The position numbers and the translations under genes were made by a program. Under the pieces are notes generated by a model. It worked only from the letters and a program-made list of their open reading frames with translations. It did no database searches and was not told where the DNA came from. From Saposhnikovia divaricata (lineage: Eukaryota; Streptophyta; Magnoliopsida; Apiales; Apiaceae), in the NCBI GenBank assembly GCA_036435485.1, contig CM071600.1, positions 49,845,546 through 49,909,545 of the forward strand: a stretch of 64,000 nucleotides of DNA. The letters run 5' to 3'. Positions 31,724 through 42,180 of this stretch are shown in pieces (the first letter of the stretch is position 1; every line of letters begins with the position of its first letter).

Positions 31724-34700
31724 TCATTTACCACCTTCTTCCTCGTTGATCTCTCCTTCTTCTTGTTCATCCATATCAGGTAGATTCTTGATCAATTCGG
31801 AGTCAACAAGTAATTCCGTTCTGGATGACACATCTGTAGGATAAACCAGTGGTATTCCAAGTTTCTTTCTCAACTCACCTTGATACTGCTTGTACTTCTT
31901 CATGTTGGTCTGGGCATTGGATCGAATATGTTCTGCAGCTTCAATCTTTTCTTGTGATGCAAAACCATGATTTCGAAGAGCATATTCAACATATACCAAA
32001 TGTCTGGCAAGGTGTGTATACAATTCTTCTGTCTGAAGATTAACAGTATGAATAACTTCTCCCTTAAGAATTTTAACTTGTGGAGGGTCATTTATAACTT
32101 CAGGACCAGCTCTTTCAGCAAACTCTTGGAATTTTTCATGAAGCAGTATGCCTAGTTCAGAAGATGTTCTTACTTTTGGTCTCAACACCCAAAGCTCTGA
32201 CAGAGATCTATCATAGAAGAACTGAAGCGATACTTTGTGAGATCCGAGCTTATGACATTCAACAAAGATTAGTAGCTCACCATTCTTAGGATCAGATGCA
32301 GTGGTTATTCTCACAATTTCTGTCTTCAAAGCTTTCAAGTACATGTCATGTACAGGGTTCTTCTTTTTAAAGCTTTCAAAAATAGCAATCATCCGACGAT
32401 CATCATAGTCAGAAGTTTGTGGTGAGTCTATTACCTTTTGAGCTCGTTCCCACTTATCACCATTTTTGTACTTGATGTACATCTTCCTAGCTTCCAGCTT
32501 TTGAGCATGTTGCTTTTGAAGTGCTTCCTGTTCAGCCTTTTGAAGTCTTTCATTATGAGCTAACTGTTCAAGTGTCTTCTTGAGTCTTTCTTCTCTCATA
32601 GACAGATTAGCTTCATTCTGTTCAAGTTCTTTATTTGCTTCAAAATTCATTCGTTGTGTTTCAACAGAATCAGGAATTATTGGCTCTTCATCATCCCAAA
32701 AACTTAGATCTGGTTCATCGAATTCTTCACCAACATCAGGAAACTGTAAGTCACCAAACAGATCAATATCAGGTTCACCTGTATAGTAAAAACCTTCTAC
32801 AGCATCATCATCTTCCTGTTCTGCTGCTTGATGAGTTGTCTTCTTCTTCCCTTCACTCATGTCTTCATTTTTCTCTTTACTTACACTTCCTCCCCCTCTA
32901 GATTTCTCCCCCTTAGTTGAGGAATCCTCTACAGTTTTGTGACTTGTACCAGCTCCAGGGTCACTTTCATCACTACTTCCAAAAAATTTCTTCTCTTCTG
33001 CTGTAAGTGAGTGAGTTCTGCTAATGATATTATATAAGTGTCTCAACCCCTTTGCTTGATGATAATTTTGTCTTTCAATCTGACTGAGACGAAGTGCAGT
33101 GGATAAGTGATTTTCATTTATGTTATTCTGAAGATCTTCAATCTGATTAGACATAGAAGATATAATAAGATCTTGAGCCACTGTAACATCTCTAGAGTCT
33201 TCGATTGCTTGTTGTTGAGAGAGTTTAAGTGCATTGATTTTGTTGTTGAAGATAGTTCTCATGTTATCCATATCAAACCTCAAGTTTTTATTGTCTTCTT
33301 CAGCTTGAGCAAGACTTTCTTTCATTTGATTGAGTTGTGCGATGAGAGATAAAGTGTATGTGTCATTGTGTGCTCTCACCTCAATCGCTCTCTGAGTATC
33401 ACTCACCTCACGTGCTAGTGTTTCACTCAGATTTGAAGTAATTCTCACATCACTCCTCTCATAATCCTGAGCTGCATCCATTGTACTTGCACTAGAGATC
33501 ACCCTAGCCTCCTCTTGGAAGGTCAGTGGTGGTGCAATGGGAGTTCGCAAATCCCGATCAACCTGTGAAGGTTCTTCTGCCGTAACAATGGCAGGCACTG
33601 TATCTTGCTCCTCTTGCATAACAATGTTTTCAGCTTCATTTAAGAAAATATCTTCCCCCATTGTGAGTAACAGGGGTGAGCTTGAAGGAATGAATGGGTT
33701 TATGATTACCTTTGACATGGTTTTACTTTTCTTTTGTGATGGCAAATCTGTTTCACTCAAGATATCACTACTAGGGATAGCTCTTTTGAATGACAATTTC
33801 TTTGTACGATAGTGTTTGGAGAATTTAGGATCAGTGTTTGGTGCATTGACCTGGGATAAAGGTTGTGGATCTACAATCCCTTGGTCACTTCTCACAATCA
33901 TTTGACTATCAGAAAGATATTGAGATTGTAAAGTAGTTGAGTCAAATACCTGATCATTGACATGTACATCATCTTCATTCTGAGTGGGTTGATCCACTGG
34001 AAGTTGATGTTCAAGAGCATTCAAGGGTTCAGAATCAGGTTGAGGTACTGGAACTTGTTCTGCTTCAGGCTGTGGAACTTGTTGAAGTAAAGGTATCTCA
34101 GCATCTGGCTGTGGCATGACATTTGGCAAATTTATGTATGTAGACATATATGGTGTTATGACCACCGGAACATGCAACAAGACCTTAGAAGTATCCAGCC
34201 TAGTGTAGAACTTCTTGTTTGGTTTACGAGACCATTGAATTCGATCATTTGGAAACGGAGCAGGTTGATCCTTAGGCATAAGATGATTAAAAATTAGTGT
34301 CAAAAACCGAGGATAATGACACTTAACCAGTTTACCTTTTCCAAAGTTCTTTGTAGCCTTCTTCAATCGATTTAGCAAAATAGGCCATATCAAGCTGCCA
34401 AAATTGATTCTTCTATTGTGAGCAATTGAGAAACCAATTGACTGTAACATACCTGTGATGACAGTATTGTTACTCTTTGTAGAATTAGCAAACACCTTTG
34501 CTATGATCTCGAAGAAGATATTCCATTCTTGAACAAGATTGCTTTTGAGTGGTCGTTTAAGATTCAGTTGGCCATGATAGTTGAGATTTGTGAAAAATTG
34601 AGTCAACTCATCATTTGAAGGCACTTCAGCAAATTGTTCAGTAGGAAGCCTCAGAGCAGCATTGAAGACAGATTCATCCACTGTATATGTCTTGTCATTA

Positions 34701-34924
34701 AAGTCGAATGAAAATGATCTTTCATCTGAGACAGCTGTAGTACACATTAGTTTAAGTGGACCAAATTTCATGGGAACATTTGCAGTTATAGAATGACTAC
34801 AGAGATTTTGTTCGTTTAGGAATTTTATCCAGGACTTGAACCGATCCACTGGGCAATCCTCGGGATTAAAATATCCAATATAATTGTGATTAACAAGCTC
34901 AAAATTATTATAAGCACCAGCCAT
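31724..34924 (-). CDS. Long extra ORF (ORF3, 'env-like' position) of Element 1
   Basis: 1066 aa, ATG at 34924, between pol and the 3' LTR. No function is known for certain. An N-terminal folded block (about 1-230) has FKSWIKFLNEQNL, the FDFNDKTYTVDESVFNAALR segment and LTLIFNHLMPKD. An acidic, Pro/Gln/Ser-rich linker follows, then a coiled coil (about 490-610), a Lys/Glu/Ser-rich stretch, a second coiled coil (about 755-815), and a C-terminal block (about 825-1010) with KWERAQKVI, SLSELWVLRPK and LRNHGFASQEK. The 1104-aa ORF of Element 2 has matching blocks at both ends (KWDEARKIM, SASELFLLATK, KGFAS). I see no signal peptide or membrane helix, so a viral-type envelope role is not supported. 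The N-block resembles domains annotated as putative plant transposon protein; that is recollection. Confidence 0.8.
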   Translation of the reverse strand: MAGAYNNFELVNHNYIGYFNPEDCPVDRFKSWIKFLNEQNLCSHSITANVPMKFGPLKLMCTTAVSDERSFSFDFNDKTYTVDESVFNAALRLPTEQFAEVPSNDELTQFFTNLNYHGQLNLKRPLKSNLVQEWNIFFEIIAKVFANSTKSNNTVITGMLQSIGFSIAHNRRINFGSLIWPILLNRLKKATKNFGKGKLVKCHYPRFLTLIFNHLMPKDQPAPFPNDRIQWSRKPNKKFYTRLDTSKVLLHVPVVITPYMSTYINLPNVMPQPDAEIPLLQQVPQPEAEQVPVPQPDSEPLNALEHQLPVDQPTQNEDDVHVNDQVFDSTTLQSQYLSDSQMIVRSDQGIVDPQPLSQVNAPNTDPKFSKHYRTKKLSFKRAIPSSDILSETDLPSQKKSKTMSKVIINPFIPSSSPLLLTMGEDIFLNEAENIVMQEEQDTVPAIVTAEEPSQVDRDLRTPIAPPLTFQEEARVISSASTMDAAQDYERSDVRITSNLSETLAREVSDTQRAIEVRAHNDTYTLSLIAQLNQMKESLAQAEEDNKNLRFDMDNMRTIFNNKINALKLSQQQAIEDSRDVTVAQDLIISSMSNQIEDLQNNINENHLSTALRLSQIERQNYHQAKGLRHLYNIISRTHSLTAEEKKFFGSSDESDPGAGTSHKTVEDSSTKGEKSRGGGSVSKEKNEDMSEGKKKTTHQAAEQEDDDAVEGFYYTGEPDIDLFGDLQFPDVGEEFDEPDLSFWDDEEPIIPDSVETQRMNFEANKELEQNEANLSMREERLKKTLEQLAHNERLQKAEQEALQKQHAQKLEARKMYIKYKNGDKWERAQKVIDSPQTSDYDDRRMIAIFESFKKKNPVHDMYLKALKTEIVRITTASDPKNGELLIFVECHKLGSHKVSLQFFYDRSLSELWVLRPKVRTSSELGILLHEKFQEFAERAGPEVINDPPQVKILKGEVIHTVNLQTEELYTHLARHLVYVEYALRNHGFASQEKIEAAEHIRSNAQTNMKKYKQYQGELRKKLGIPLVYPTDVSSRTELLVDSELIKNLPDMDEQEEGEINEEEGGK

Positions 34925-36374
34925 TCCAAATCAGGGATTAAAGTTAATAAATCTGCAAAATTCAACAATTTAACCCAATTAAATTACAAAATTCGAATTA
35001 ATAAATAAATAAAAATTCGAAAAATCAAAATCTTCATCAAAAATTCTGAAAATTTGAGACAAGGACCTTGATTGCAGTACAAACACACACATATTTTTAG
35101 ATTTTACAAAATCACAATCTTTGTTCTTGAACGACAAATTGAAATTTCGAGAATTTCAAACTCAAATCCTTAAAAACTCGACCAAATCTTACATTTTAAC
35201 CTTTGTTTTGATGATAATCGACTGGGTAATCGATTAATGTCCTTAAATGTGTGATTCGAGTGTGATTTGAGACAGAATTTCGACAGCAATTCGACTGAAA
35301 ATGTGTGTATATGTGTGTATATTTCGTTCTCGGTGACTTAACACGCGAGAGAGGAACAAAACAGAGATATAACTATAGAATATAACTATTTTCTTATCAA
35401 ACAGCTGTGATATGACTATCGATTTATATACTAAAACAACTAGATATGACTATCGGGTGATAGTCATACCGATAGTTATATTACGTGTAAACGTAATATG
35501 ACTATCTTTGTTAGTCAGTTATATAACACTTAAATTTATAATATAACTACTGAAAAACACAGAATATGACAATCAAATCAACAGTTATACCGATAGTTAT
35601 ATTACAAGTAAAACACACAATATAACTAATAACAGTTATATTTTAAAAAAACAAAATTATAACTATTTTAATACTAAGTTATATTACACTACTTTTAACT
35701 AATATAACTAATACAACTTCGAATATAACAATCAAATAGATTGTTATACCGAAAGTTATATTCCTACAAAACAGTTAATATAACTAATCCAAAAATTAGA
35801 ATATTAACAGAATTTTAACAAGTAACAAATTAAAGAAAAACAAATTAATTTACACTATTATTATAAAACCTAATAAAAATTATAAAAACGATCATATGTA
35901 GTCCCTTTTACGAAATCAAACAATAATAACAAAAGGACAAACATTACAAATCAAATAAAATCAAATCAAATAACATACTAAATATTTACATAATTATTTC
36001 TGATGAATTTATAAATCTATAAATTTTCTAATAAAACAATTTCCATATAGAAAATTATTCAAAAAGAAACTATGATTTATTTAAACAACAAAAATAATTA
36101 AACTGAATTTAAAACAATAACATTTTCAAGAAAAATAGATTTCTCATAAATTAAAGCTTGTAAAATTCGAGAAAAATATTTTTAAAGAAAATGAATTAAT
36201 CTAAAAATACAAGAAGTAATTAAAAATATATAGAGAAGATAATAACAATGATTTAAGATGAAACAAGCAAGAGTATAAGTTGATAAAATAATTATACAAG
36301 TGATTTTAATAACAAATATTGACACATCAATCACTTATAAATTATTAAAGATCAAACCTCAGATATTAACTAGT
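34925..36374. other. Spacer between pol and ORF3 of Element 1
   Basis: About 1.45 kb of AT-rich non-coding sequence. The ORF3-proximal part (35362-35785) is a motif array; the rest shows no gene. Confidence 0.75.
35362..35785. repeat. ATATAACTATC/GATAGTCATAC motif array, pol-ORF3 spacer of Element 1
   Basis: Repeated ATATGACTATC, AATATAACTA and the inverse GATAGTTATAT/CCGATAGTTATATT. Some are arranged as hairpins (ATATGACTATCGGGTGATAGTCAT-like near 35436-35468). The vocabulary is the same as in the LTR array of this element. Confidence 0.8.
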
Positions 36375-39300
36375 TTAATTACTAGGACTATTTAACATAC
36401 CCAATTCACCAACAATTCTGGTAAATGTGGATTCGTCAAGAGACTTAGTAAAAATATCTGCTGTTTGCTCTTCCGTGGGTACAAAAAATAATTCCACGGT
36501 ACCATTCATGACATGCTCTCGAATAAAATGATACCTGATGTCAATATGCTTTGTCCTTGTGTGCTGCACAGGATTGTTAGAGATTGCTATGGCACTTGTA
36601 TTATCACATAAAATTGGAATTTTATCAAGCACAAAGCCATAGTCTCTCAGCTGATTCCTGATCCACAAAATCTGTGCGCAACAGCTTCCAGCAGCTATAT
36701 ATTCAGCTTCAGCCGTTGAGTTGGAAACTGTTTGTTGTTTCTTGCTGTACCAGGAAACTAGTCTACCACCTAGGAATTGACAACTCCCAGATGTGCTTTT
36801 TCTATCCACAACACTTCCTGCATAGTCAGAATCTGTATATCCAACAAGATTAAAACCAGAATCTTTAGGGTACCAGATGCCTAGATTAGGCGTACCCTTA
36901 ATATATCTCAGAATTTGTTTAACAGCAATGAGATGAACATCTCTAGGATCCGATTGGAACCTTGCACACAAACACGTAGCATGCATAATATCAGGTCTAC
37001 TCGAAGTAAGGTAAAGTAATGAGCCTATCATACCTCTGTAGCTTGTGATATCTACCTTGGCAGAATTTTCACATGCTCCAAATTTGACAGCTGTGGATGA
37101 TGGTGTCTTCGCTGAAGAAGAGTCCTCCATTTGATACTTCTTGAGAAGCTCTTTGACATACTTGGATTGACAGATAAATATTCCATCTGTCCTTTGACTT
37201 ATTTGCAATCCAAGAAAGAACTTCAGCTCACCCATCATGCTCATTTCAAATCTACCCTGCATTAACTTCGCAAACTTCTTGCACAAAAGATCATTAGTAG
37301 ACCCGAATATTATATCGTCCACATAGACTTGGACTATAATTGTATCATTTTTATGTTTCTTTGTGAAGAGAGTTTTGTCTATGACACCTCTAACAAAATC
37401 ATTTTCAAGTAAAAATTCAGAGAGAGTGTCATACCATTTCCTTGGAGCTTGCTTAAGACCATAGACAGCCTTGAAAAGGAAGTAGACATAGTCAATTAAA
37501 TCTTGATCTTCAAAGCCAGGGGGCTGTTCTACATAAAACTCTTCATCTAGCTTGCCATTCAAGAAAGCACTCTTGACATCCATTTGATAAACTTTAAAGT
37601 TTGAAAATGCTGCGAATGCCAAGAATATTCTTATGGCCTCAAGTCTAGCCACTGGAGCATAGGTCTCATCATAAGCAATGCCTTCAGATTGAGAGTAACC
37701 CTTTGCTACCAATCTTGCTTTATTTCTCGTCACTGTGCCATCTTCATCAAGTTTGTTTCTGAATACCCACCTTGTGCCAACTACTGGTCTGTCTGTAGGT
37801 CTGGGTACCAGCTTCCAAACTTCTTGTTGTTTAAATTGATTGAGTTCATCTTGCATAGCAATCACCCAATCAGGATCAGAAAGAGCTTCTTCAGTTTTCT
37901 TAGGTTCCATTTCAGATAGAAACCCTGAATAATTGCATTGATTCTGAAAAGCTCTTCTAGTCTTTACACCAACAACTGGATCACCAATGATTAACTCAAA
38001 AGGATGAGCTCTATTCCAAACAATCTGTCTGGGAAGATTAGATCTTGATGATTCGCCTTGATCTTCATTGAGATGTTATGTGTGACCAGTTGACCCTTCA
38101 TTTTCTCCCCCTGAGTTGTTGCCAGGTTGACTAGATGATGATTGATTATTAGAGTCAGGGGAATTTTGACTACTATCATTGATTTCATCACCATTACCCT
38201 GATCATCATTGTTGTCATTAGCATCAACAAAAATCTCAGGTGCATTGTCATAATCTGAATCTGTATCTGTCATGTCATCGAAAGATAGCTTCTCAGATGG
38301 ATTCTCAGTTTGGATACTAGGGAGTTTAGTGTCATCGAATGTTACATTGACACTTTCCATCATCTTCTGTTCATCAATCACATACACCCTGTATGCTCTC
38401 ATTGAATAACCAATAAAAATTGCTTCAAATGCTTTGGTATCGAATTTACCACCTTGATCATCACCTTCTTTAAGCACAAAGCACTTTGCCCCAAATACAT
38501 GAAAGTATTTGAGTGAAGGTTTCTTATCAGCCATAATTTCATAGGGTGTCTTCATTTGATCTTTATTGATTAAAGTTCGATTCTGGGTATAGCACGCAGT
38601 ATTGATGGCTTCTGCCCAAAAGTACAATGGAAGCCTTGATTCACTTAGCATAGTACGTGCAGCTTCAATCAAGGTTCTATTCTTTCTTTCCACTACCCCA
38701 TTTTGCTGAGGAGTTCTTGGAGCTGAATATTGTCTGGTTATACCCTTCTCAGTGCAAAAGTCATTTAGAACTGCATTCTTGAATTCAGTTCCATTGTCTG
38801 ATCTTATAGCTCTCACTGGATACGTAGAATCTCGCTCAATTAATTTAATGTGATCAATCACCAGTTGTGAAGTCTCATCTTTAGAATTCAAAAACAGAAC
38901 CCATGTGTATTTTGAAAAATCATCAACAATCACTAGAGCATATCTCTTCCTTGACATAGACATCACATTAACTGGACCAAACAAATCCATATGAAGTAAT
39001 TGTAATGGTTCAGTTATTGAAGATGTATCAGTGCTCCTGTGACTTGCCCTTTTTAGCTTTCCTTTTTGACATGCATCACACAGTCCTTCTTGAGTGAATT
39101 CCATTGACGGAAAACCTCTCACCAATTCTCTTTTAACCAGAGAATTCATTGTCTTAAAATTAAGATGAGAAAGTTTCTTGTGCCATAGCCAACTCTCATC
39201 ATTAGATGCTTTAGTGTAGAAGCAAGTGACTTCTTCAGTGCTTCCTGAGTTCATATTGGCTACGTACAGATTGCCTTTTCTAACTCCTGTCAGTTGTGGC

Positions 39301-39647
39301 TTTTCATGTCTCTTGTGTGAAATTAGACAATTCTTCTTGTTGAAATGAACTTCATAACCTTTATCACAGAATTGACTGACACTGAGCAAATTGTGCTCAA
39401 GTCCTTTCACAAAAGAAACTTCATCAATGATAACATTTCCAGCTTCAAGTCTGCCATATCCATCAGTTCTACCTTTGCTGTTATCTCCAAAGGTAACTAC
39501 TGGGCCGGCCTTCTCCACCACATTTGTCAGCAGGGTTCTATCTCCAGTCATATGCCTTGAACATCCATTGTTCAAGATCCAGGTTACTCGATCAACCTGT
39601 TCAATACCCTGCAATGACAAATGAGTTAAACCTTCTTCGGGACCCAA
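36375..39647 (-). pseudogene. pol: pol of Element 1: protease, integrase, RT, RNase H; broken
   Basis: One frame from 39647 down to 36375, interrupted by a single in-frame TAA at 38078-38076. Part one (523 aa) has a protease site reading WILNNGC where Copia proteases have D-S/T-G, so the catalytic Asp is lost. It then has the GAG-pre-integrase HHCC segment (WHKKLSHLNF...CDACQKGK) and the integrase core with MDLFGPVNV, RSDNGTEF and PQQNGVVERKNRT. Part two (511 aa from the next ATG) has RT (WKLVPRP, QMDVKSAFLNG, YVDD at 196-199) and RNase H with TADIFTKSLDE at its end. The region right after the stop is still open and typical of pol, so the stop is a single nonsense change. It cannot make a working polyprotein. 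Confidence 0.92.
38105..38117 (-). other. PPT-like purine tract inside pol of Element 1
   Basis: AACTCAGGGGGAG on the minus strand, in the linker between integrase and RT. Element 2 has the identical 13-mer twice at the equivalent place. Confidence 0.75.
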
Positions 39648-42082
39648 ATTTGATTGGGTCCTGCGTATTTAAAGTATTGACCTTTATCAGGCAAAACAAC
39701 ATTTTTAATTTTAACCTCTTTAGTCAATAAACATTTAACCTTATAAACAGATTTGAAAATCTTTTGTTTAATCTTGGGTATCCATGTTTCTCTCGCAGCA
39801 GTAACACTTGTGTCATTGACTGGACATTTGACCTGGTAGACATTCTTGGTAATCTTTTGTTTAGTCTTAGGTGCAAATGTCTCTCTCCTAACTTGAGGAG
39901 GAAAAGCAGTCTTAGATCGAACATTATTGTTCCTGTTCATGTGCTGTCGAGGAGCATTCTGTTTAACACATGCATAATTACCATTAAAATAAGTACGCAT
40001 ACTGTTAAAAGCACAAGACATACAATTGATAATACCACATGCTTTATGATTAGAATCAATAGTAGACATGGTATTTTTCTGTTTTAACTTATTACTACCT
40101 AATCCAGTCTTAGAAGAACTTGCTGATTCAACAACTTTGACTGGTACTTTAGGTACATCTTTCTTGGATGAAACATTTGTTGTGTTAACGTCCTCAACTG
40201 ATTTAGCCTTAACAAAGATTGTGACATTTTTCTTGGATGACACATTCTTTGTATTAGTGTTCTTAACAGTTTTATCCTTAACACATTTATCCTTAACAAG
40301 GACTGTGTCATTTGCACTATCCTCATTTCTCATTTCTTCTTGTATAACCATAGAAAGAATATCTGGTGGGCCAACATCAGATTTTGTAAACATTGGTTTT
40401 TCAACATTCTTGAGAATATGTGGTATACCTCTTTCTTTAGCTGAGATAGAATTAGGAGAATGATTACTCAAAGAACCAACAGCTTGACTGTAATCAAATC
40501 CTATTCCAACAGTTTGTTTTACTGCTTGTTTATTGAAGAACTCTTTAGAAACTTTAACAGAATTATAACAAGCTCTAACCTGTGTTTCAAGTTCTCTAAT
40601 CTTGGTTTCTTGTTCAGCAATCCTATCAACTTGTTTTACCATGTATTCTCCTAGACCCTTTTCTCTGTAGTTAAGTCGAGCTATTTCTTCTATATTCTTA
40701 TCTTGATTAACCTGCACCTTTTTTAAATCTAACATTTCATTTTCAAGGTTAGTGTTAACAATACTTATTCTCTCGTACCCTCTTTGTGCATTATTCAAGC
40801 AACTACGTAAACTATCAATTAACTCAGCATCAGTAAGAATTACCGGTGTGGTATAATAAGTTGATGATTCAGCATTTGCCACCAGCGCAAAGTTTCCATA
40901 TTCTTCATCTTCGCTATCTGTGTCATCCCAGCTTTTACCAGCAGCTACATAAGCTCTTCCACTCTTCTTCTTTTCAGAAGCATAATCTTTCTTTTGTGCT
41001 TGCTTGGGTTTCTGACACTCAGTAGCAAAGTGTCCCAACTCATTACAATTGAAACAACGGATTTTGCTTCTGTCAACAGTTCCAGTTTTATAACCTCCCC
41101 TGTTACTAGCGGATGAAGAACCTCCTCTCTGAAATCTGTTATTTGACTTAAACCTGAACTTTGGATTTCTTCTGAATCTGAAGTTACTGAATTGTCTCAC
41201 CATCATTGCCATAGATTCATCTTCCAATTGATCCAGCTCTTCAAGTGAGTAGAATTCTCCACCATCCTGAGTAGCTGGTGTTTGGCCAAGTTCTACTTCA
41301 GTTTGTTCCTTGTTGAAGCTGTTAGGTTGAACAACTTTAGTTTCCACTTCCTTAGGAACCTCAACCACTAGAGCTGTAGAAGAATTTGCCATTCTGCCTT
41401 TGCCATAGAATTCCTTTTGCTGTACTTGTTCTAATTCATATGTTTTCAGAACACCAAACAGCCTTTCAAGAGCAACCTGAGTTAGATCTCTAGATTCTCT
41501 GATGGCAGTGATTCTATGCTCCAAGTGAGTAGGCATAGTCAGTAAAAACTTCATGTTGATCTCCTTCTGAGTATATTGCTTGCCATGAACTTGCAAGTTG
41601 TTGATTATCTTGTTATACCTTTCGAACACTTCCTGAATGCCTTCATTAGGGCCAGCTCTAAAGTGTTCATATTCAGAGGTCAGAATTTGACGTCTATTTT
41701 CCTTGACTTCATCAGTACCTTCATTAATGATCTCAATAGTTTCCCAGATGTGCTTAGCAGTTTTACAATTCCTCACATGGCTATACATTACAGCATCTAG
41801 GGAATCCAATAGAATGAGTCTCAAATTTTTATCCAATCCAGCTTCCTCCTTATCCTCAGAGGTATAGTTCTTAGGGTCCTTTGGATAAGATTTAGCAGGT
41901 ACTGTTACAGTTCCATTTACAACTGTTTCAGTATCATGTTGCATAGGAGTTACTGGTCCATTTTTCAAAATCCACAAAAATCTTGGGTTTGCTACATCAA
42001 GAAATAACTCCATTTTCTTTTTCCACATGTCATAGTTATCTTTATTAAAGATAGGAATTTTAACATTGCCTTTGGCTGACAT
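39626..42082 (-). CDS. gag: gag of Element 1
   Basis: 818 aa, ATG at 42082, 98 bp after the LTR. N-terminal IPIFNKDNYDMWKKKMELFL and the following helical block (about 1-230, with FERYNKIINNLQ and LFGVLKTYELE) match the DUF4219/UBN2-type capsid region of plant Copia gags. A zinc knuckle CFNCNELGHFATEC lies near residue 345. A coiled-coil segment follows (about 430-510). Near the C-terminus is a CGIINCMSC cluster shared with Element 2. The frame ends 22 bases into the pol frame, in a different phase. No internal stop. The long C-terminal extension is typical of Sireviruses. It forms the virus-like particle and binds RNA. Confidence 0.9.
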   Translation of the reverse strand: MSAKGNVKIPIFNKDNYDMWKKKMELFLDVANPRFLWILKNGPVTPMQHDTETVVNGTVTVPAKSYPKDPKNYTSEDKEEAGLDKNLRLILLDSLDAVMYSHVRNCKTAKHIWETIEIINEGTDEVKENRRQILTSEYEHFRAGPNEGIQEVFERYNKIINNLQVHGKQYTQKEINMKFLLTMPTHLEHRITAIRESRDLTQVALERLFGVLKTYELEQVQQKEFYGKGRMANSSTALVVEVPKEVETKVVQPNSFNKEQTEVELGQTPATQDGGEFYSLEELDQLEDESMAMMVRQFSNFRFRRNPKFRFKSNNRFQRGGSSSASNRGGYKTGTVDRSKIRCFNCNELGHFATECQKPKQAQKKDYASEKKKSGRAYVAAGKSWDDTDSEDEEYGNFALVANAESSTYYTTPVILTDAELIDSLRSCLNNAQRGYERISIVNTNLENEMLDLKKVQVNQDKNIEEIARLNYREKGLGEYMVKQVDRIAEQETKIRELETQVRACYNSVKVSKEFFNKQAVKQTVGIGFDYSQAVGSLSNHSPNSISAKERGIPHILKNVEKPMFTKSDVGPPDILSMVIQEEMRNEDSANDTVLVKDKCVKDKTVKNTNTKNVSSKKNVTIFVKAKSVEDVNTTNVSSKKDVPKVPVKVVESASSSKTGLGSNKLKQKNTMSTIDSNHKACGIINCMSCAFNSMRTYFNGNYACVKQNAPRQHMNRNNNVRSKTAFPPQVRRETFAPKTKQKITKNVYQVKCPVNDTSVTAARETWIPKIKQKIFKSVYKVKCLLTKEVKIKNVVLPDKGQYFKYAGPNQIWVPKKV

Positions 42083-42166
42083 GATGAATTTTTAAGAGAG
42101 TTAAAAATTCGAGCTTGATTTTTGATTGAGTAAAAATAGGATCTTGATTTGTGTATCAATCAATAG

Positions 42167-42180
42167 GCTCTGATACCAAT
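42167..42180 (-). other. Primer binding site of Element 1 (initiator tRNA-Met)
   Basis: Read on the minus strand, ATTGGTATCAGAGC immediately follows the 5' LTR. TGGTATCAGAGC is complementary to the 3' end of plant initiator tRNA-Met. Confidence 0.93.

Noticed and set aside
31724..34924. Envelope glycoprotein gene
   Set aside because: No signal peptide, no membrane helix and no glycoprotein features; only the position is env-like.
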